Positions 12,136-25,311 of a stretch of 64,000 nt of DNA are shown here, piece by piece. The DNA lies in the NCBI RefSeq assembly GCF_000524195.1, contig NW_020170492.1, positions 52,694-116,693 of the forward strand, read 5' to 3'. This stretch comes from Echinococcus granulosus. Lineage: Eukaryota > Platyhelminthes > Cestoda > Cyclophyllidea > Taeniidae. Both the position numbers and the translations under genes were made by a program. Position 1 is the stretch's first letter, and every line of letters begins with the position of its first letter. The notes beneath the pieces are model-generated. The model saw only the letters and a program-made list of their open reading frames with translations, was not told where the DNA came from and did no database searches.

Positions 12136-14406
12136 GCCAGAAGATACGTGAACTCTTCTGGTCAACTGGTGAAAGGGATACGCAGCTTTATGGTTCTCGA
12201 TTTTGAAGCTACCTGCTTTGAACGTGGTCACATTCAGCGCCAGGAAATAATCGAATTCCCGGTAGTTCTGCTGGAGGGACAAAGCTTTCGTGAAATCGAC
12301 TGTTTCCATCGATATGTGCGACCTGTCATTCGTCCTCAACTCTCTGATTTCTGCACCAGGGTGAGTCCTCTTTCAAATGGTAGGATTGTTTCTCAGTTTT
12401 TAAGTCCTCAGAGGCTAATTTCCATTAAAGACGTTCCATTTTGCTCCCATATTGGTTGTGTGATGGAATTTACTCGATTACTATAGTATAGTTGTGTAAT
12501 TTTTTATGCTGAATTAGCATTGTCATCTCGTTGCATTATTATATTTAGTAAATATTGCCATTTCAAAAATTATGCCAAGTCTGCTTATTCGAAGTTTCCG
12601 ATTGTTCCTGTAGTTGCCTAAGTAAAGCCTCCCTATCATTGGTCCTTGTGAAAACTTGGATTGCTAATTTGTTTGAGAGACTGAATTTTCTGTTTTTTAA
12701 CCGTTTATGCAATTACTAAGTTGATTTCAATCTCGACAAGAACCTTGAATTGTAAATATTGTTAAATTCTACTGGAAACACCTCTAATTATGCGCAAAAA
12801 ATGTGAAAAAAAATGAGTACTATATTCTGTATTATTTATTATGAAATAAAGTAATAGGTCGAACAGGACTTTTAAAATATGTAGTTAAAGGGAAACCTTA
12901 AATGTCAGAATTCATTTTCTGACTGATTTTATGGGAAGCTGAATGCTTTCAAGTAAGTTGGCATGTGACTAAGGTCCCGCAAAAATTCGAAGTCGATTTA
13001 CTCAATGATCAGCGGCAGAGGCTACAGAGAAGTAGTTGACAAAATTAATGCAGGTTTGTTCGAATGGTCCGCTTTATCCTAGTTCTATGAGGAGTCGAGT
13101 TATTTTTAATGCTGCACAGTAATTAAATATTAACTTTGGATTGTAGCGTTGGGTTACAGTTATCAGATAACACAAACCTACTTATTCGAATTAGTAGAAA
13201 TTCGGTATAGCTGAACTAATTTTAACTTTCACCCCTTCAGTTAACCGGAATAATTCAGGACATGGTGGATTCTCAGCCGACATTTTCCACCATCATGAAA
13301 GTGAGTCTTATCGTACTGCTCCCATGTATTACTAGGAGTCAACCTGAGTCAACAAGAACTGCGCACACTTCCTTTTCCTCGCAGAAATTCGAGGATTGGG
13401 TGGATAGCCATTTCCCAACTGATAAGGAAAAGTCGACTTTTACCTTCGTTACTTGTGGAGACTGGGACTTGCGTTTCATGTGAGAGAACCTACAATTTCA
13501 CGTCGCTATCTGCATGAGTAGCTGTTTAATCATTGGCATTTAGTGAATTGTAGATATGAAAACGCTAACGTTGCTACTTTTCCTTAACTTTAAGTTTATT
13601 CAATGAAGTAAATTATTCTTTGGGTTACTGCTGATAATGATAAAATGCTAATTAGCGTCTCGTGATTTCTGACCTGTATTTTATAATTGCGTAGCTTCGA
13701 GGCAAATTCAAGGCTTTGCATTTTACTTATCCTTGCTTTAGGTTGCCCCATCAGGCCTCTATTTCCGGCTGTCAAGTTCCACCTTATTGCCGACGGTGGA
13801 TAAATGTGAAGAAGTTAAGCACTTTTTATTCCTCCATATTAGTTCATCTTTTGAGAATTTCAATCAACTTATTTAAAAAACGCTACGCTTTTAGTTCCAA
13901 CCACTTTGTTAATTGTGCATTCATAGCTAAATATTGCATCCTGATTTATCATTGAGTTTTCCATGTAATCTCTAATTTCGATAAGTGAGGAACGTTGAGA
14001 ACTAAGGAAACCTTTTTATGGCAAAATAACTAATTTAATGAAATTCAAGCCACGAGAACTCATTAGTATTAATAAACTGCACAGTTGTCATCACTATCTA
14101 TTATTTTCTCTTAATTCCTTCAAAAATCGTAGCATTACTTGGGTTCGGATCATAATTCATGATTAAATACACTTACCACTTTAGGCTTATACTGAATACA
14201 CCGGTCATCATGTTGATGGGGTCGTGTCAATGTTGAGGAATCTAGGCATCCCTCACGAAGGTCGCCTTCACAGTGGCATAGGTTGGCCATTGCTTCTTCG
14301 AAGTTACTTGCTTATGCGATGTTTTATTTTAGATGATTGTCGCAACATCGCCAAGATTTTACGGTTTCTTGTTGAGAAAAATGCGAATCTCCGCTACTCC
14401 GAGTGA
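12136..14406 (+). CDS. ERI3: ERI3-like DEDDh 3'-5' exoribonuclease (5' exon not found)
   Basis: Exons 12136-12360, 13241-13300, 13385-13479, 13742-13805, 14185-14281 and 14333-14406 give 204 residues and end in TGA. The fold is that of the ERI1/ERI2/ERI3 (Snipper) group, which trims RNA 3' ends. All catalytic residues are visible: D and E in MVLDFEATC, D in FVTCGDWDL, and H and D in LHSGIDD, the last split by the intron 14282-14332. Further family motifs are QEIIEFPVVLLEG, RPQLSDFCT, LTGIIQDMVDSQP and YCRRWIN. The wording is closer to ERI3 than to ERI1 or ERI2, and no SAP domain is seen. The 12136 border is a good acceptor (poly-T then TAG) in phase 0, so one or more 5' exons are missing from this model. 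The fourth exon end is uncertain: 13805 keeps the frame, whereas the more usual-looking site at 13813 does not. Confidence 0.9.
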
Positions 14407-17400
14407 CTATCATTGCGAAAATTATGCTGAACTGTAGTATTTTCTCACGAAAAACTGTTTGCCAACGTCAAAATTTTTGCATAGTTTGACTAAGATCCGT
14501 TTAATTGTAAATTCTTCACTTACTATCTCCTCTGGTCGATAAACCATTCGTAGTAACAAAGTAGAGTAAGCAGATCCCCATTTCATATGGTGATTATATG
14601 TTTAAATACGTTTCCCCAAACACGATCTTCGTGGGTTTCTAGGAAATCCTTGGAAAGTGATCTCTGTCATTCAAAAATAAAGCATGACTCGTTTTTTGCT
14701 AGTTCTATATCAAACTTCCCTGTTTGTGATATTATGGATAAAGTATGAAAGATGTTCCATCAAATTGCCAAATTTCTGAATGAAAACTCAATTTTCAATG
14801 AAAGTGGAAGTTACCAGTTGCATTTCCGACAGTGAACACTGATTTTTAGTGCTTAACACACTTATAGTCTCGGGTGCCATGAAATGCGGGATATTCTTAT
14901 TCTGTACTCCGAAATTACATATTAATATGTAAGAAAAGTTCATTGAATCATTCAGAACCTTTTCATCACTGCGGTACTCAAGGATTGGGATCAGCGCTTA
15001 GGCATGTGATACCGTAATACGGTTTGTTTGTCCACGAAATTGGCTATCGCAATTGTAAATATCTCTGGATGATTTCGTTTACCATTTTTGCATGAAGATT
15101 TGACTTTGCGAGGGAGCATGCGTGTATTACTCGGAATAAATGTTTAGGGTGGGATTTCCGAAGCGGCGATTTGATATCGCCGCTGACAGACATACATAAG
15201 GTCGATTTTGAACCGTTTAAACTGCTTTGTTTTACTGCGTCTGAGCATCCCATCGCTGCGCCATAGGAGCTTAAAGTCCACTGTAGATTTAAGCACCTGC
15301 GAATTGGGGCTCTGAGCTTTTTTTTAATTCTTCATCGCCTTATGCTTTTCCATGTACCCAATACCAGCCTTTCCCGCTATCTTAATCACTGGCGTCTAGG
15401 TTGAGCTGACCCTGAGCCTGTCTCAGCTACTGCATTGACTGATATGGAAACTTACTTGGCAATAGTTCGCATTAACTAAATAGTACTTACATAAAAGTAT
15501 GCACTTTAATGAGGAGAAAAACTTTTTCATTAATGATATTTTTGTGACGGAACTGCTTCTTACTTTCAACTCGCATAAGTAGCACTTTTATTTCTAAATT
15601 GTTGCCCCGAATTTAATTAACAAGCTTTGTTTCAAAGAACTTGAAAGCTAGCTGTGGTGATTTGGTGTTCAGAAAAGTATTCCTTTCATTTCACTCCCTG
15701 CGCCGAGTAAAGATGGAGCCATTCATTGAAGCATACTCCCACTTCATTGAATAGTAAAGCAATATTTTGCACTCCAAATTTGTCCCTGAACGATTTGCGA
15801 TCTCCTGAAAATGCGAAGATTATAATTTGAAGCAAAATTCTCCTAAGTTCGCTATGTACAACATTCGTTCTTTGATTCATTGCCGGGGTTACCGACATCA
15901 AGCGTCTTTCTCGGGCTTTGCGCATAGGAGGAGGAACGGAGAGACGGTGAGATTACGTGACTGTACCGGAGACAGGTCGTATTACGAAATGAATCACGTA
16001 TGTGTGTCGGTTGTGTGGCGTAATATTTTTTCGGCTGTACATTTGCGTCTGTAATCTGATTCTACCGGTCCCTTCCATCTGCTAAAAATCGTGACAATCG
16101 CCAGACACATTTAATACGCTTGAAAATAGGGCCTGGAACACATCAAGGTGACAAGTAATTCATTTTGTGAATAGTATGATTGTTAATATGGAATTAATTC
16201 ATAGTAAATTTGCTAAAACAAGCTTTAAGCACTGGTGATGATTAGAAATCCTGCTCAATTTCAGGAATGAGTGAAATTTCTATGTGCTATCACGAAAAGC
16301 TCAAGTTCAATATATGGATAGTTTGATTTCTATGACGGGTTCCAATCCCAACATTGGTTTTAATGCAGTAGAAAGGCTAGTACTCAGCATTCATTTAATG
16401 TTATGGTGGATAAACAAATTTCTACTTTATTCAGTGATTTTAAGTAAGCATTCCCACCACGTGTTTGATTTTCGCAAGCTTGATTAAACAGCTAGCTTTT
16501 ATCAAGTACCGTATTCATGCTCCAAAATCAAACGACAAAATTTTCATAGATTAAATTTGTGTGGATCAGATAGAGCAATCATGCTAGGAGTGAATAAAAC
16601 ATCAAATCTTATCAAAGCTGTTTTATTAAAAAAAACTTAATGAGAAAGGGTATATTTGGGCACTTGTATCTTGAGTAAAAGTGCCAAGGAAATAAAGTGC
16701 ATGATTGCTAGCAAGAAGAATTTCCACACTTGAGGTGGCTAAACCAAACATTCTCGATTTTGAAAATTGATTAATGTAGTGTACACTTCCGGAAAGTTGC
16801 ATTTCATAAGGCTTCCGTGATTTTTTTAAAGTGAATATGCTTATCACTTATAATTCAATCTAGTGCTGTCATCTGCGTCTATATTCAGAACACAAATTGG
16901 ACACTGGACGAATTGTGCACTAACGAATGGCAGTCGTTGTGATGTTACAATGATTATTTTTATAGATGTATGGTTGTGTGTATCAAAACAATCACCTTCA
17001 AGATCTTTGTCGTGAATTCTTGCATTCATTTCAGGTGATATTTGACTTATGTTTCAAATGAATTCTAACAGTACATAACATTCAGCAATAAAAATTAACT
17101 GTTGCTTCTAGTTTTATGTGTTTTCCTCCTGTAACTCAAAATCAAATGCGAAATTCAGATCTACATATATGAAAGCCTAAGGTTAAATTGAATCGCTAAC
17201 AATTAAGTGCCCAATTCTAGCATTATAAAGGACTCAGCGATCAGAATCCGATGGCCAACAGGCTGTGGGGGAGTGGATGACAGTGAAATCGTTATTGCGT
17301 GCTCAAAACTCTAATAATTAAACAGAAAATTCTTTGTGCACACCGCAGTTCGGTTATTGGGTGACATACATGTTACACTTCGTAATTTGAAATGACTAGC

Positions 17401-19229
17401 ATTTCTTGCTTCTAATACTCGAAGGTACCTGCCTACTTCTTCCTCTACAAGTGTAACTGTAATAGTTTCTATTTAAATAGTCTCCACTCTGAGTGACAAG
17501 GCATCCACTTTTATGAAGCAAGTTGGGTGATATTTCTCATATACTAAAGGTACTACCACAGCTTTCTATAAGCAGTGGGAAGGGTGGGGTAATTGTCAGT
17601 CATTACAAGGGTTTTACCTTTGAAATAGCCAGCATTTCGGTTTATTTGATTCGCTTTTAATCCTTCTTCATCGAGGTCAGATGAAAGGTCTGACTGAAGT
17701 GCGGATGCAGCTACGAAATGGGTTTTTCTTGAAATTCAAACATAGATCGCGGTTGCCTTATGCGCTCTGAAGATTGGAACTATTTTACTTTGGAAAGCTC
17801 GAGATGCCCATGGAACGAACGTCGCTTGGACACTGAAAGGTATCCTTTTAAGGAGCTTTTTATGTAAGAAAAGAAACTGTATTCAAGCTTTACAATATTG
17901 AATGAATGTATGCTCTTCAAATGTGCGGCATCTAAGCGTTCCTTTCTAAAAACTTCAGTTTTTATCTATCCATTTTTAGGGAAGTCGTTCATATGTTTTC
18001 AGGTCAAATTTAATGTCGGTAATCTCGGAATTGCTTACTTTATATCTACTTATAAGCAATCCCATTTAATCCCAAACTTTACTTATTACATTTGACAAAA
18101 TATGGTAATTTAAAACCAAATTAGCACATAAGTTTAAGGCAACCGGTCACAAATTGGTCATTACTATGTCTCGTCGTATGCTGTTTTAAAGGGGATTATG
18201 GATACCATCGAATGTTTACCTGAAAATCAATGTATAAAGTGTCAACACATTCATTATTCATGGGTGATTTTGAAATTCTATTCACAGCGTCGATTGAGGT
18301 TGTTATTCTGGTGTCGCTCTTTGGGAATGGTAATATGTACAATAGAACGAAGAGTGTAAACTGGGAATCTTTCATTGAGTTGTCGGGATCGTACAGAAGC
18401 AGCGTGGTCATTGCTAGGATGGCATATTCCTTCCATCAATAAAAGTAAGGCTGCTAAAGAGAATCTTTTGTTCTATCTTTTGGATTGTTTGTCGTTCAAA
18501 ATTCTAGTAATTGAACCCTCGCACTCCAGTGGTACACATTCACTATTCTCGTATATTGCTCCTTGTACCCGTTCGGTGTGTGATATAGGTTTTATCAAAG
18601 CAATATTAAATAGTAAATTATTAATTAAAGACTAATAGCCACATGTTTCTAGCATTGGGATTATTCTAATGCATGCCAGATTTGCCTTTGGAAGGTGGAC
18701 AAGAAGATCACCGAAAAATACGTGCTTTATTTAGTGCCGCTTTTTTGCCTTTCTATTCGCTCGCGATTTGCCATATATGGTGGTTCCGCAAGGCTCTGGT
18801 GCAAGCATTCGAGTTCTTCCATTCTTCCATGCGAATTTGCCTCCATACCTACGTTTTGTAATCCTTAATACATTTGGTTGCCACAGCAAGCATGAAAAAA
18901 GTGTGAAGTCATGTTGAAGTATCACCGAAAGTGATGTTAATGATGTTGACCAAAAGAAAATGTCTTATCTCATAAACACTTTTTGAAATATATTTATGGT
19001 AGCTACTTATGAATTTTTGAAAGTAGTAGTTGTATTCACAAAAGGGCAAGGACAACAGTTCAGTGAAATGCGATGTGAAAGGAAGGGGTGAAGATATGTT
19101 ACAGGTATACGCCTAAGTAGTGTTTGTGGGGAAGTTGTAGTCAACTGCGTCTGGTAATCGAAAGGAAGATGGTTTGCAATGAAAGTATCTGAGCCATAAG
19201 GGCGGAGGGAGGAACACAATTTAAACTGT
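14407..19229. other. Intergenic region between ERI3-like and noggin-like genes
   Basis: About 4.8 kb of AT-rich sequence between two convergent genes. It includes the 3' UTRs of both. The scattered open frames (for example at 15827-16054, 16284-16487, 18230-18442 and 18375-18635) have no recognisable domains, no consistent splice borders and skewed composition. I see no gene, tRNA or clear repeat here. Confidence 0.5.
14676..14681 (+). promoter_or_regulatory. Candidate polyadenylation signal (AATAAA) of ERI3-like gene
   Basis: A canonical AATAAA hexamer 270 bases downstream of the TGA stop at 14404-14406. It is the nearest perfect hexamer that I noticed on the gene strand. Assignment is by position only, since the sequence is AT-rich and such hexamers occur by chance. 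Confidence 0.35.
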
Positions 19230-22200
19230 TCAACACATGCAGCTGCACTCCGGTTGTAGCGTGTAGATTTCCCGATGCCATTCGCAGTAGTACTCTCGAA
19301 AACTGCGACTTAACTGTCTAACCAATCGCTTCACTCGCTTCGTCCTTCGCTCCTCACGCGTGAACCGCCTGCGCACTCCTTCGGCCCTTCGAGGCCCCCT
19401 CTTGTAGTGGGTCGAGTAAGCCGCACCCCCTTGATTGTAGAGTGACCTTGCACGTCGAAGGTAATTGCGTCGTGCGCGTTTTTGAACCTCCTCCGGAGTC
19501 TGTTTTGTACAATACTGCAAATAAGAAAAAATAAATGTCGCAACTGACGACTCCAAATTCATGCTTAGAATATGAGTTGTGGTGCTTATACGTGGTTATG
19601 GAGTAGAATTTAGGTTATTTTAGTCTTTTAAGGGTTTAAGTGCGTTATTTTAAATAGATAGGGGTACAGCATACAATAAGAATGAATTGGAATGTGCTAG
19701 CAATCTATTATGATTTCCTATTTGGGAAGTGAATAGCGAATGTTACTTTTGAAGCGCTCATGTGCGTTTTTATTACTAATCATGGAATGTGAATATGAAT
19801 TTTTTTTGCATAGGATGTACTTTGTAAAAAACCCATAACGTTTAAAGTTTGCATATTTACTTACTTTTTGAGATATATTGACTGGAATTTCCCTTATTAA
19901 AATAAGGAGACGTCGATATGTGATATTTCAAATAATAATCGAATATTCCTCAAGGCTCCGCATCATTGTATAACACTTGTTCACACTTTCAAATGATCGC
20001 GAATTAGATCGCTTCCATTTCCGAAGGCATGAGACTTATGAAAATGAATTTACCAAGGGGAATAAGGTTTCTGTATATATATATCTTTTAATCGTGGAAT
20101 AATTACCAATAATAAATTTCTGATTTTGACAGTAGCTACACTTTGACCAATAGCAATAAAGTTGTTTTTAACTACAATATAATGATTTTTCAACGTGCAA
20201 AGAGTTAGCGAATTGTGAAATTCTGCACCTTCCTGACTATTATTCGCAGTAAAAAGTGGTGAATCTGGTTTTAAGACAGAAGCCACTTTCTGTGACCGTG
20301 AAATTCAGGCTGTAAATGCCAGTGGATTTTCTGCAACCCCGAGATAAACAATTGAAGTTTTGCGCTTAGACGGGAATGCTAGCAGGCACGCATAAACGTG
20401 GAGGAAAAAGGTGAGCAAATAATTCACTCCCATGTTTTCCCTCTCTCATGGCCAAACGAGGTCGTGTTCTCGTCTGCACGGTTTGCTACACGTATTCCAC
20501 TGTGTCAACGACTACACTCTGGATACACTTGGGGGACGACACAGAAGTCGGTCACGTGTTGTCTTAGCAACCGGTGGTGGTGCCTTTATGATGATTTATT
20601 TGTCCTACCAAACTTCATGCATGCCCGCACACCATGTAAATCACATGTTTCTGGTCTGATCGCTTACCAAATGTCAGTGTATTGTTTTCAACTGAGCGGT
20701 AGTGAACATATTCCAGGTGGCATAAAAGGCACGCGACCGCACATAGGCTTAATTTTGCCGTCTGTACTGTGTGGGCAGTACTTTTCCTGTTTTGCTTGAA
20801 ATTTTCAAAAGTGAGTAATTAGCATAACTTTTACAAGAAAAGTTGATGCACCTTATTTGTAAAGTATGAATGATCAACTGCATTAAATTACCCCTAATCA
20901 AAGTCGTCATTGCTACGCACGATTGACGCTTGTTCGTAATTTTTCGGCTATTTCCGTTTAAAATTGGTTAGTTTTAGCAATAATTGTCATGGTTATCATG
21001 GCATTTATGCCCAAGTTCCGCTGATACTAGCATTTGCGATGATTTTGGAAGTATTCGTTTATAATTGCTTAGGCATTTAAACTAAATGCATGGTTCAATG
21101 TCTTAGTAGTTTTAAGGGCCTACCATTTTCCAGTCAAAGTGCCCGATGCTTTTTAGCTATTCATAAGGTAATTGTAAATGTCCATTTGTACCCTAAAGAG
21201 CATTTATTTCCCGCTTGGAAAAGGAAATAAAAACGAAGAATTAAAAACTTTCTAAACAAAGGCCACATGCAGCTTCCTTTGGCCTGCTATTTTTTTAGCC
21301 AATTTGTGCTCCATTCTGGCCTTTCAATGTTAATTAGACAGCACGGACTCTCACCATCAATCACATCAGTGGCGGCTGCCAAAAACGAAGGAAGGTGAGA
21401 TGCACAAGGAAAGGGTGAAGTGTTTTTTCAACACGATCATTGGAACCTAGAGAAGCCGATGAAGCCAAAAATTACCTAGGACAATTTACTGAAGTTCTGC
21501 TGTTTCCTTTACCTTCTAGTGAGCAAAAAGAACTTCATGGGCCAGAAAGGCTCCTTTTGGATGAATCTTCATTTGCTTACTTCTAAATACATTTACTAGC
21601 TAAGAGTTAGTTTTGTAAAAACTGTCAACATGTTACAGCCATTACGGACATTAAACTGCTTGCCCTAACTCCTTTGCCTACCAGCAAGTGAGGAATGCGG
21701 CTTATTTCATCAATCACCTAAAAAGTCTGGTGTTGTTTTAACGAGGTCAGCCCAATTGGACTGGTGAATGCGTATTCCTCAGTCTCGGGTCAGAACATCC
21801 TAATAAGGAAGTGATGAGTCACACTTGGTCGTTGTGCCTGACCCAAACGTCTTTCACCGGTCTTCATTCCCTCCCCCATCCTAGTGACGCAAACTCCACT
21901 GCCCCTCCACTGGTACCATCGACTCGCATGCGTGTTCCGCCAAATACCAAGTGGATTACTTTGTTAAACTGCTACTAAAGTTTTAAGAGCAAATTGCCTT
22001 CTGGTATCGGTTCCCCACCCAGTCGGACCCCGCAGTGAAGGGAGCTCATGCATCCAGTAATTAGGGTAAATTCCTCGTTAAAAATATTTAGAAATATAGA
22101 GAAAACAAGTGTGGGCATATCCGCGTATTAAATGCTTAGAGAGGAAGAAATAGTGCCATAAATGAAAGCACTCGGAATTTCAAATCACTTCTACATCGTA

Positions 22201-25200
22201 TCACACACGATTCAATCCCAATTAAAGTGTTTGCACTTAAAAAAATAGTACATAATAAAAAGAAACCGTGGTTTATTCGGTGGGTGAAATAAATGTTCAA
22301 TCTCCCAACTTCTGGATTCTCCTTTGAACAAAAATTTCCATATTTAATTGGATAGCTAAGACGGAGTACTTTATATTGGTAGTACGCATCCAGGTGAAAA
22401 TGGGATTGAGTGGTCGAAAATTTACTTGACAACATATGAGCATGAGGGAATCTGCTTTGCGCCAGCATGATGCATCGTCTCGCATTAAGGATTATTAAGT
22501 TGTCAGATGAAGGGAAGTGATTGTACTCAAATTCACCTCTTCAGTACATCATCATTGCGAGTTAAGTTATCAACCGTTAGAATTTTCAGCCTCTAAATGG
22601 CCTCACAGAAGTGACTGAATTATACGCAGAGTTGATGAAATTTCAGTTCAAGACGGCGATGCAACAGTCAATTGATGTGTGCAAGTCCCACTTTTTGTCT
22701 CGTGAGCGAATGCCAAAACCAAGTGGCTAAGGGCAGAAACCGATTCATATACATGCATGAGCGGAGGTGCACAGTGTTCCCTTAATGATCACTTCAACTA
22801 CCTTTATTTATTGCACCCATTTTACCATAAATACCAGGAGTCTTGACAAATCATCCTGGACCCTCGCCCTATCAAAGTGTCGGCACATTATCGCCTTCTT
22901 TCTGTAAAGTAAACAATTTATGAGCTCCGGTAAATGTTAACTTTCTTTTGGGGTGAGGTAATGCCACTGATTTGCCCATTTTCATAAGCAGAGTACCTTA
23001 CTTTTCCAGTCTATAAAATTCCTAAGCTGGACGAAACTCAGAAGGCAAACACCACATAGCGAAACTCGCATTTAGGTGACATAAGAAATGAAATTATCTG
23101 AAGCATACATCCAGTGAATGCTTCAGCAATGAGTTGACACTGAGTCAGTGCGCTGTTTTTATTCTATTCGCATCATATCATGCAAGTGAAAATACGGTTA
23201 AATTCAAAAACGAAAGCAAAATCACACAAACTTTTAATCTCATCTACTTCTTCGAAATCTTGGTTATACCTCAAACTCATGAAACTGGCTATGGATTCAA
23301 AAGAGAACCTAAGAAAAGACTAAAGGATTGCCATTTTCAATTAACATCCCAGTGGTATGGTTAGCTTGGTCGGAAGTTAATACCAGGCCTTAGGCAAGAA
23401 TATACATACTGTATACCACTAAATTTTCCAGTATTTTCGACACTACTTCTGGTTAATTGGGGTTAGAAACTTGACAGCTGGCTCTTCATGAAACAACATA
23501 GACAGTGCTGATAGAATTCCACTGTCAGAGGCACCCAAGTACGCAATACTTATTGACGTGGAAGCTGTGCAAATACTAATCTTCCTCGTCCCTCCTTGCA
23601 CAAATGCTATTGGTGGTCCCCTTTAAAACTGGCCAAATGTCACAAGTATCAAACATGCATTTTGATTGCTAAATGTGAAATTTAAAACGCATACGAAAGA
23701 AGTTGATAAATAATGTTCATGTGCGCGCTAATCGTTGTATAACCTGGCGTGGTTAATTATTCCCATGAACAGGCGATAACTGTTTCAATGGAGGAACAGA
23801 CAACAACTGGTGTCCAAATGGCCACTGTTCCAGATTTGGGAAGACCCGTTTGAATGAGTATTTTAAATGGTACACCTGAAGGGAGTTTCAGCCGTCCCAT
23901 TTTTGGGAATTCCCTTTTAAAGGAAACTAATGCTTTGCATATTCAAAAATGTATAGTACTTGCAGATTAAATTGAGAAATTCGATCTAGATGTTTAAAAT
24001 GATAATTGTATTTAGGATTCTATGCATCTTCAACGCCGTAACATGCTGAATTATTAAGCCCCGGCTATCAGCTTTTTTCTGTGAATTGTAATACCGGTAA
24101 TTTCATCTAAGTACGAACACTTGTTATAGACAAAAACCAACAAATAATGTCGCTACTTCAAGAGGGTAGTAAATAAGTTGTTTGTTTGCACCAGTTAAAA
24201 TTCGTTCCTTATCAAAAAGTTTCCAAATAATTTACGTTTCGAGGTTTATTTATAATGAAGCATATGTGTAGGCAAGCGAGTTAACCGGAACATTTATCTT
24301 AAATGTTGCAATAAGACTGAAATATTCCATTCTTTATGAAATTGTAATTGTAATTAGGTTGCTAATAGGTCGGATATCGTTAAAATGTAAATTTTCATCC
24401 CACTTGCATATTAAACTATTAACGAAAAGGGTAGTTGTTAAAAAAAATCAATTTATGTTAAATGGTGATTCCACCTTCTCGGTTTGACCTCCTAGAGCGC
24501 TGTGTTGCTCACTCACCCATCTAAGTAGCGTCAGGGTTTTGGTTCCACTGGGTCTGCACTGCATCCCAGGGGGCCAGGAGCAGACAACAGCCTCCTTGCA
24601 TACTGCATGTCGAATCCACCTAGGCCAGTATCGATTACCATTGTCGCGCCATACATACTGCATTGGACAGTCCACACGCTGAACCAACCACTTCCTGAGC
24701 ATAGCTGACTCTTTCGCACTCAACGCGACCTCCTGATGCTCCGCACCAGAGACTTCGTCAAAAACACTGAAATTGAAAGCTTCCACCTGACGTAGGAGGC
24801 GTTGCTTGGACGCTGATGGTGGGTAGCCCGTCGTCTCGTTTCCGGGTGGTCGGGGTTCTACCGACATCCAAGCATGGTCATAGTCGGCACCCAAAATCAC
24901 CCGCAGTTTGGCGACGGTCCCCTGACTGAGATCAGGCTGGAGATACGAAATAGCTGCGCTGTTGATCTTCTCCCCATGGAAGTTGCTGATGTCAAATCGA
25001 GATGGGTAGGCATTCAGCACCGAAGTGTGAAGTCGTAGAGCTGTTGGATCATCGTAGACGGAAACCGAGCGAGTGCCAACTGTTCCGCGAGGATGGTCAA
25101 TGGTGGAACTGGCTGCTGCAGCGGCAGCTTCCTGCTGATTCAAGACAGAACCGACACTGACGCTGACTTTGCGGGAGTAATCGGCATTTTTGGGTATAAG

Positions 25201-25311
25201 ATGAGGTCCTGCTCCACCAATACTTGTCGTCACTATCGACAAACCTGGATGGGCAGAGGGTTTTCCAAAGCCTAATGAAATCGAGCAAGATAGGACAAAG
25301 AAGAAAATCAT
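19230..25311 (-). CDS. nog: Noggin-like secreted BMP antagonist with long Arg-rich insertion
   Basis: Two exons, 25311-24517 and 19514-19230, joined in phase 0 (AGATGG|GTGAGT ... TTTGCAG|TATTGT), encode 359 residues ending in TGA. Start chosen at 25311 because it opens a signal peptide (MIFFFVLSCSISLGFG); an upstream in-frame ATG at 25386 would bury it. Noggins are secreted dimers that bind BMP ligands. Domain match: KLRVILGADYDHAWM resembles the LLRSLLGGHYDPGFM region, then CPMQYVWRDNGNRYWPRW, PPGMQC and LTLLRW, and in exon 2 CEWHREIYTLQPECSCMC. The nine domain cysteines are residues 215, 238, 244, 252, 267, 342, 355, 357 and 359. Every spacing equals vertebrate noggin except 267 to 342, which has 74 residues between instead of 7. 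The added segment is dense in Arg/Lys. Planarian 'noggin-like' genes are known for an insertion in this domain, so this is probably that subfamily. N-glycosylation sequons sit at Asn158 and Asn180; an alanine run lies near residue 65. Confidence 0.93.
19515..24516 (-). other. Long intron of the noggin-like gene
   Basis: A 5.0-kb intron separating the fourth from the fifth cysteine of the noggin domain, with donor GTGAGTGAG and a T-rich acceptor ending TTTGCAG. Several open frames inside it (20398-20799 plus, 20432-20659 plus, 22136-22468 minus, 23134-23364 plus) resemble no known protein. A short segment at about 21830-21960 resembles one at 29960-30060 (see findings). No other gene recognised. 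Confidence 0.8.

Noticed and set aside
16330..16365. GGTTCCAATCCC, T-loop-like, as a tRNA gene
   Set aside because: No pairing T-stem, no acceptor stem or D-arm around it.
20398..20799. 133-residue open frame on the plus strand
   Set aside because: Lies inside the noggin-like intron, overlaps another open frame, has no domain and atypical composition.
24448..24516. Extension of noggin exon 1 to its in-frame stop, giving a protein lacking the last five cysteines
   Set aside because: A strong donor GTGAGTGAG occurs exactly where homology ends, and exon 19514-19230 supplies the missing noggin C-terminus in phase.
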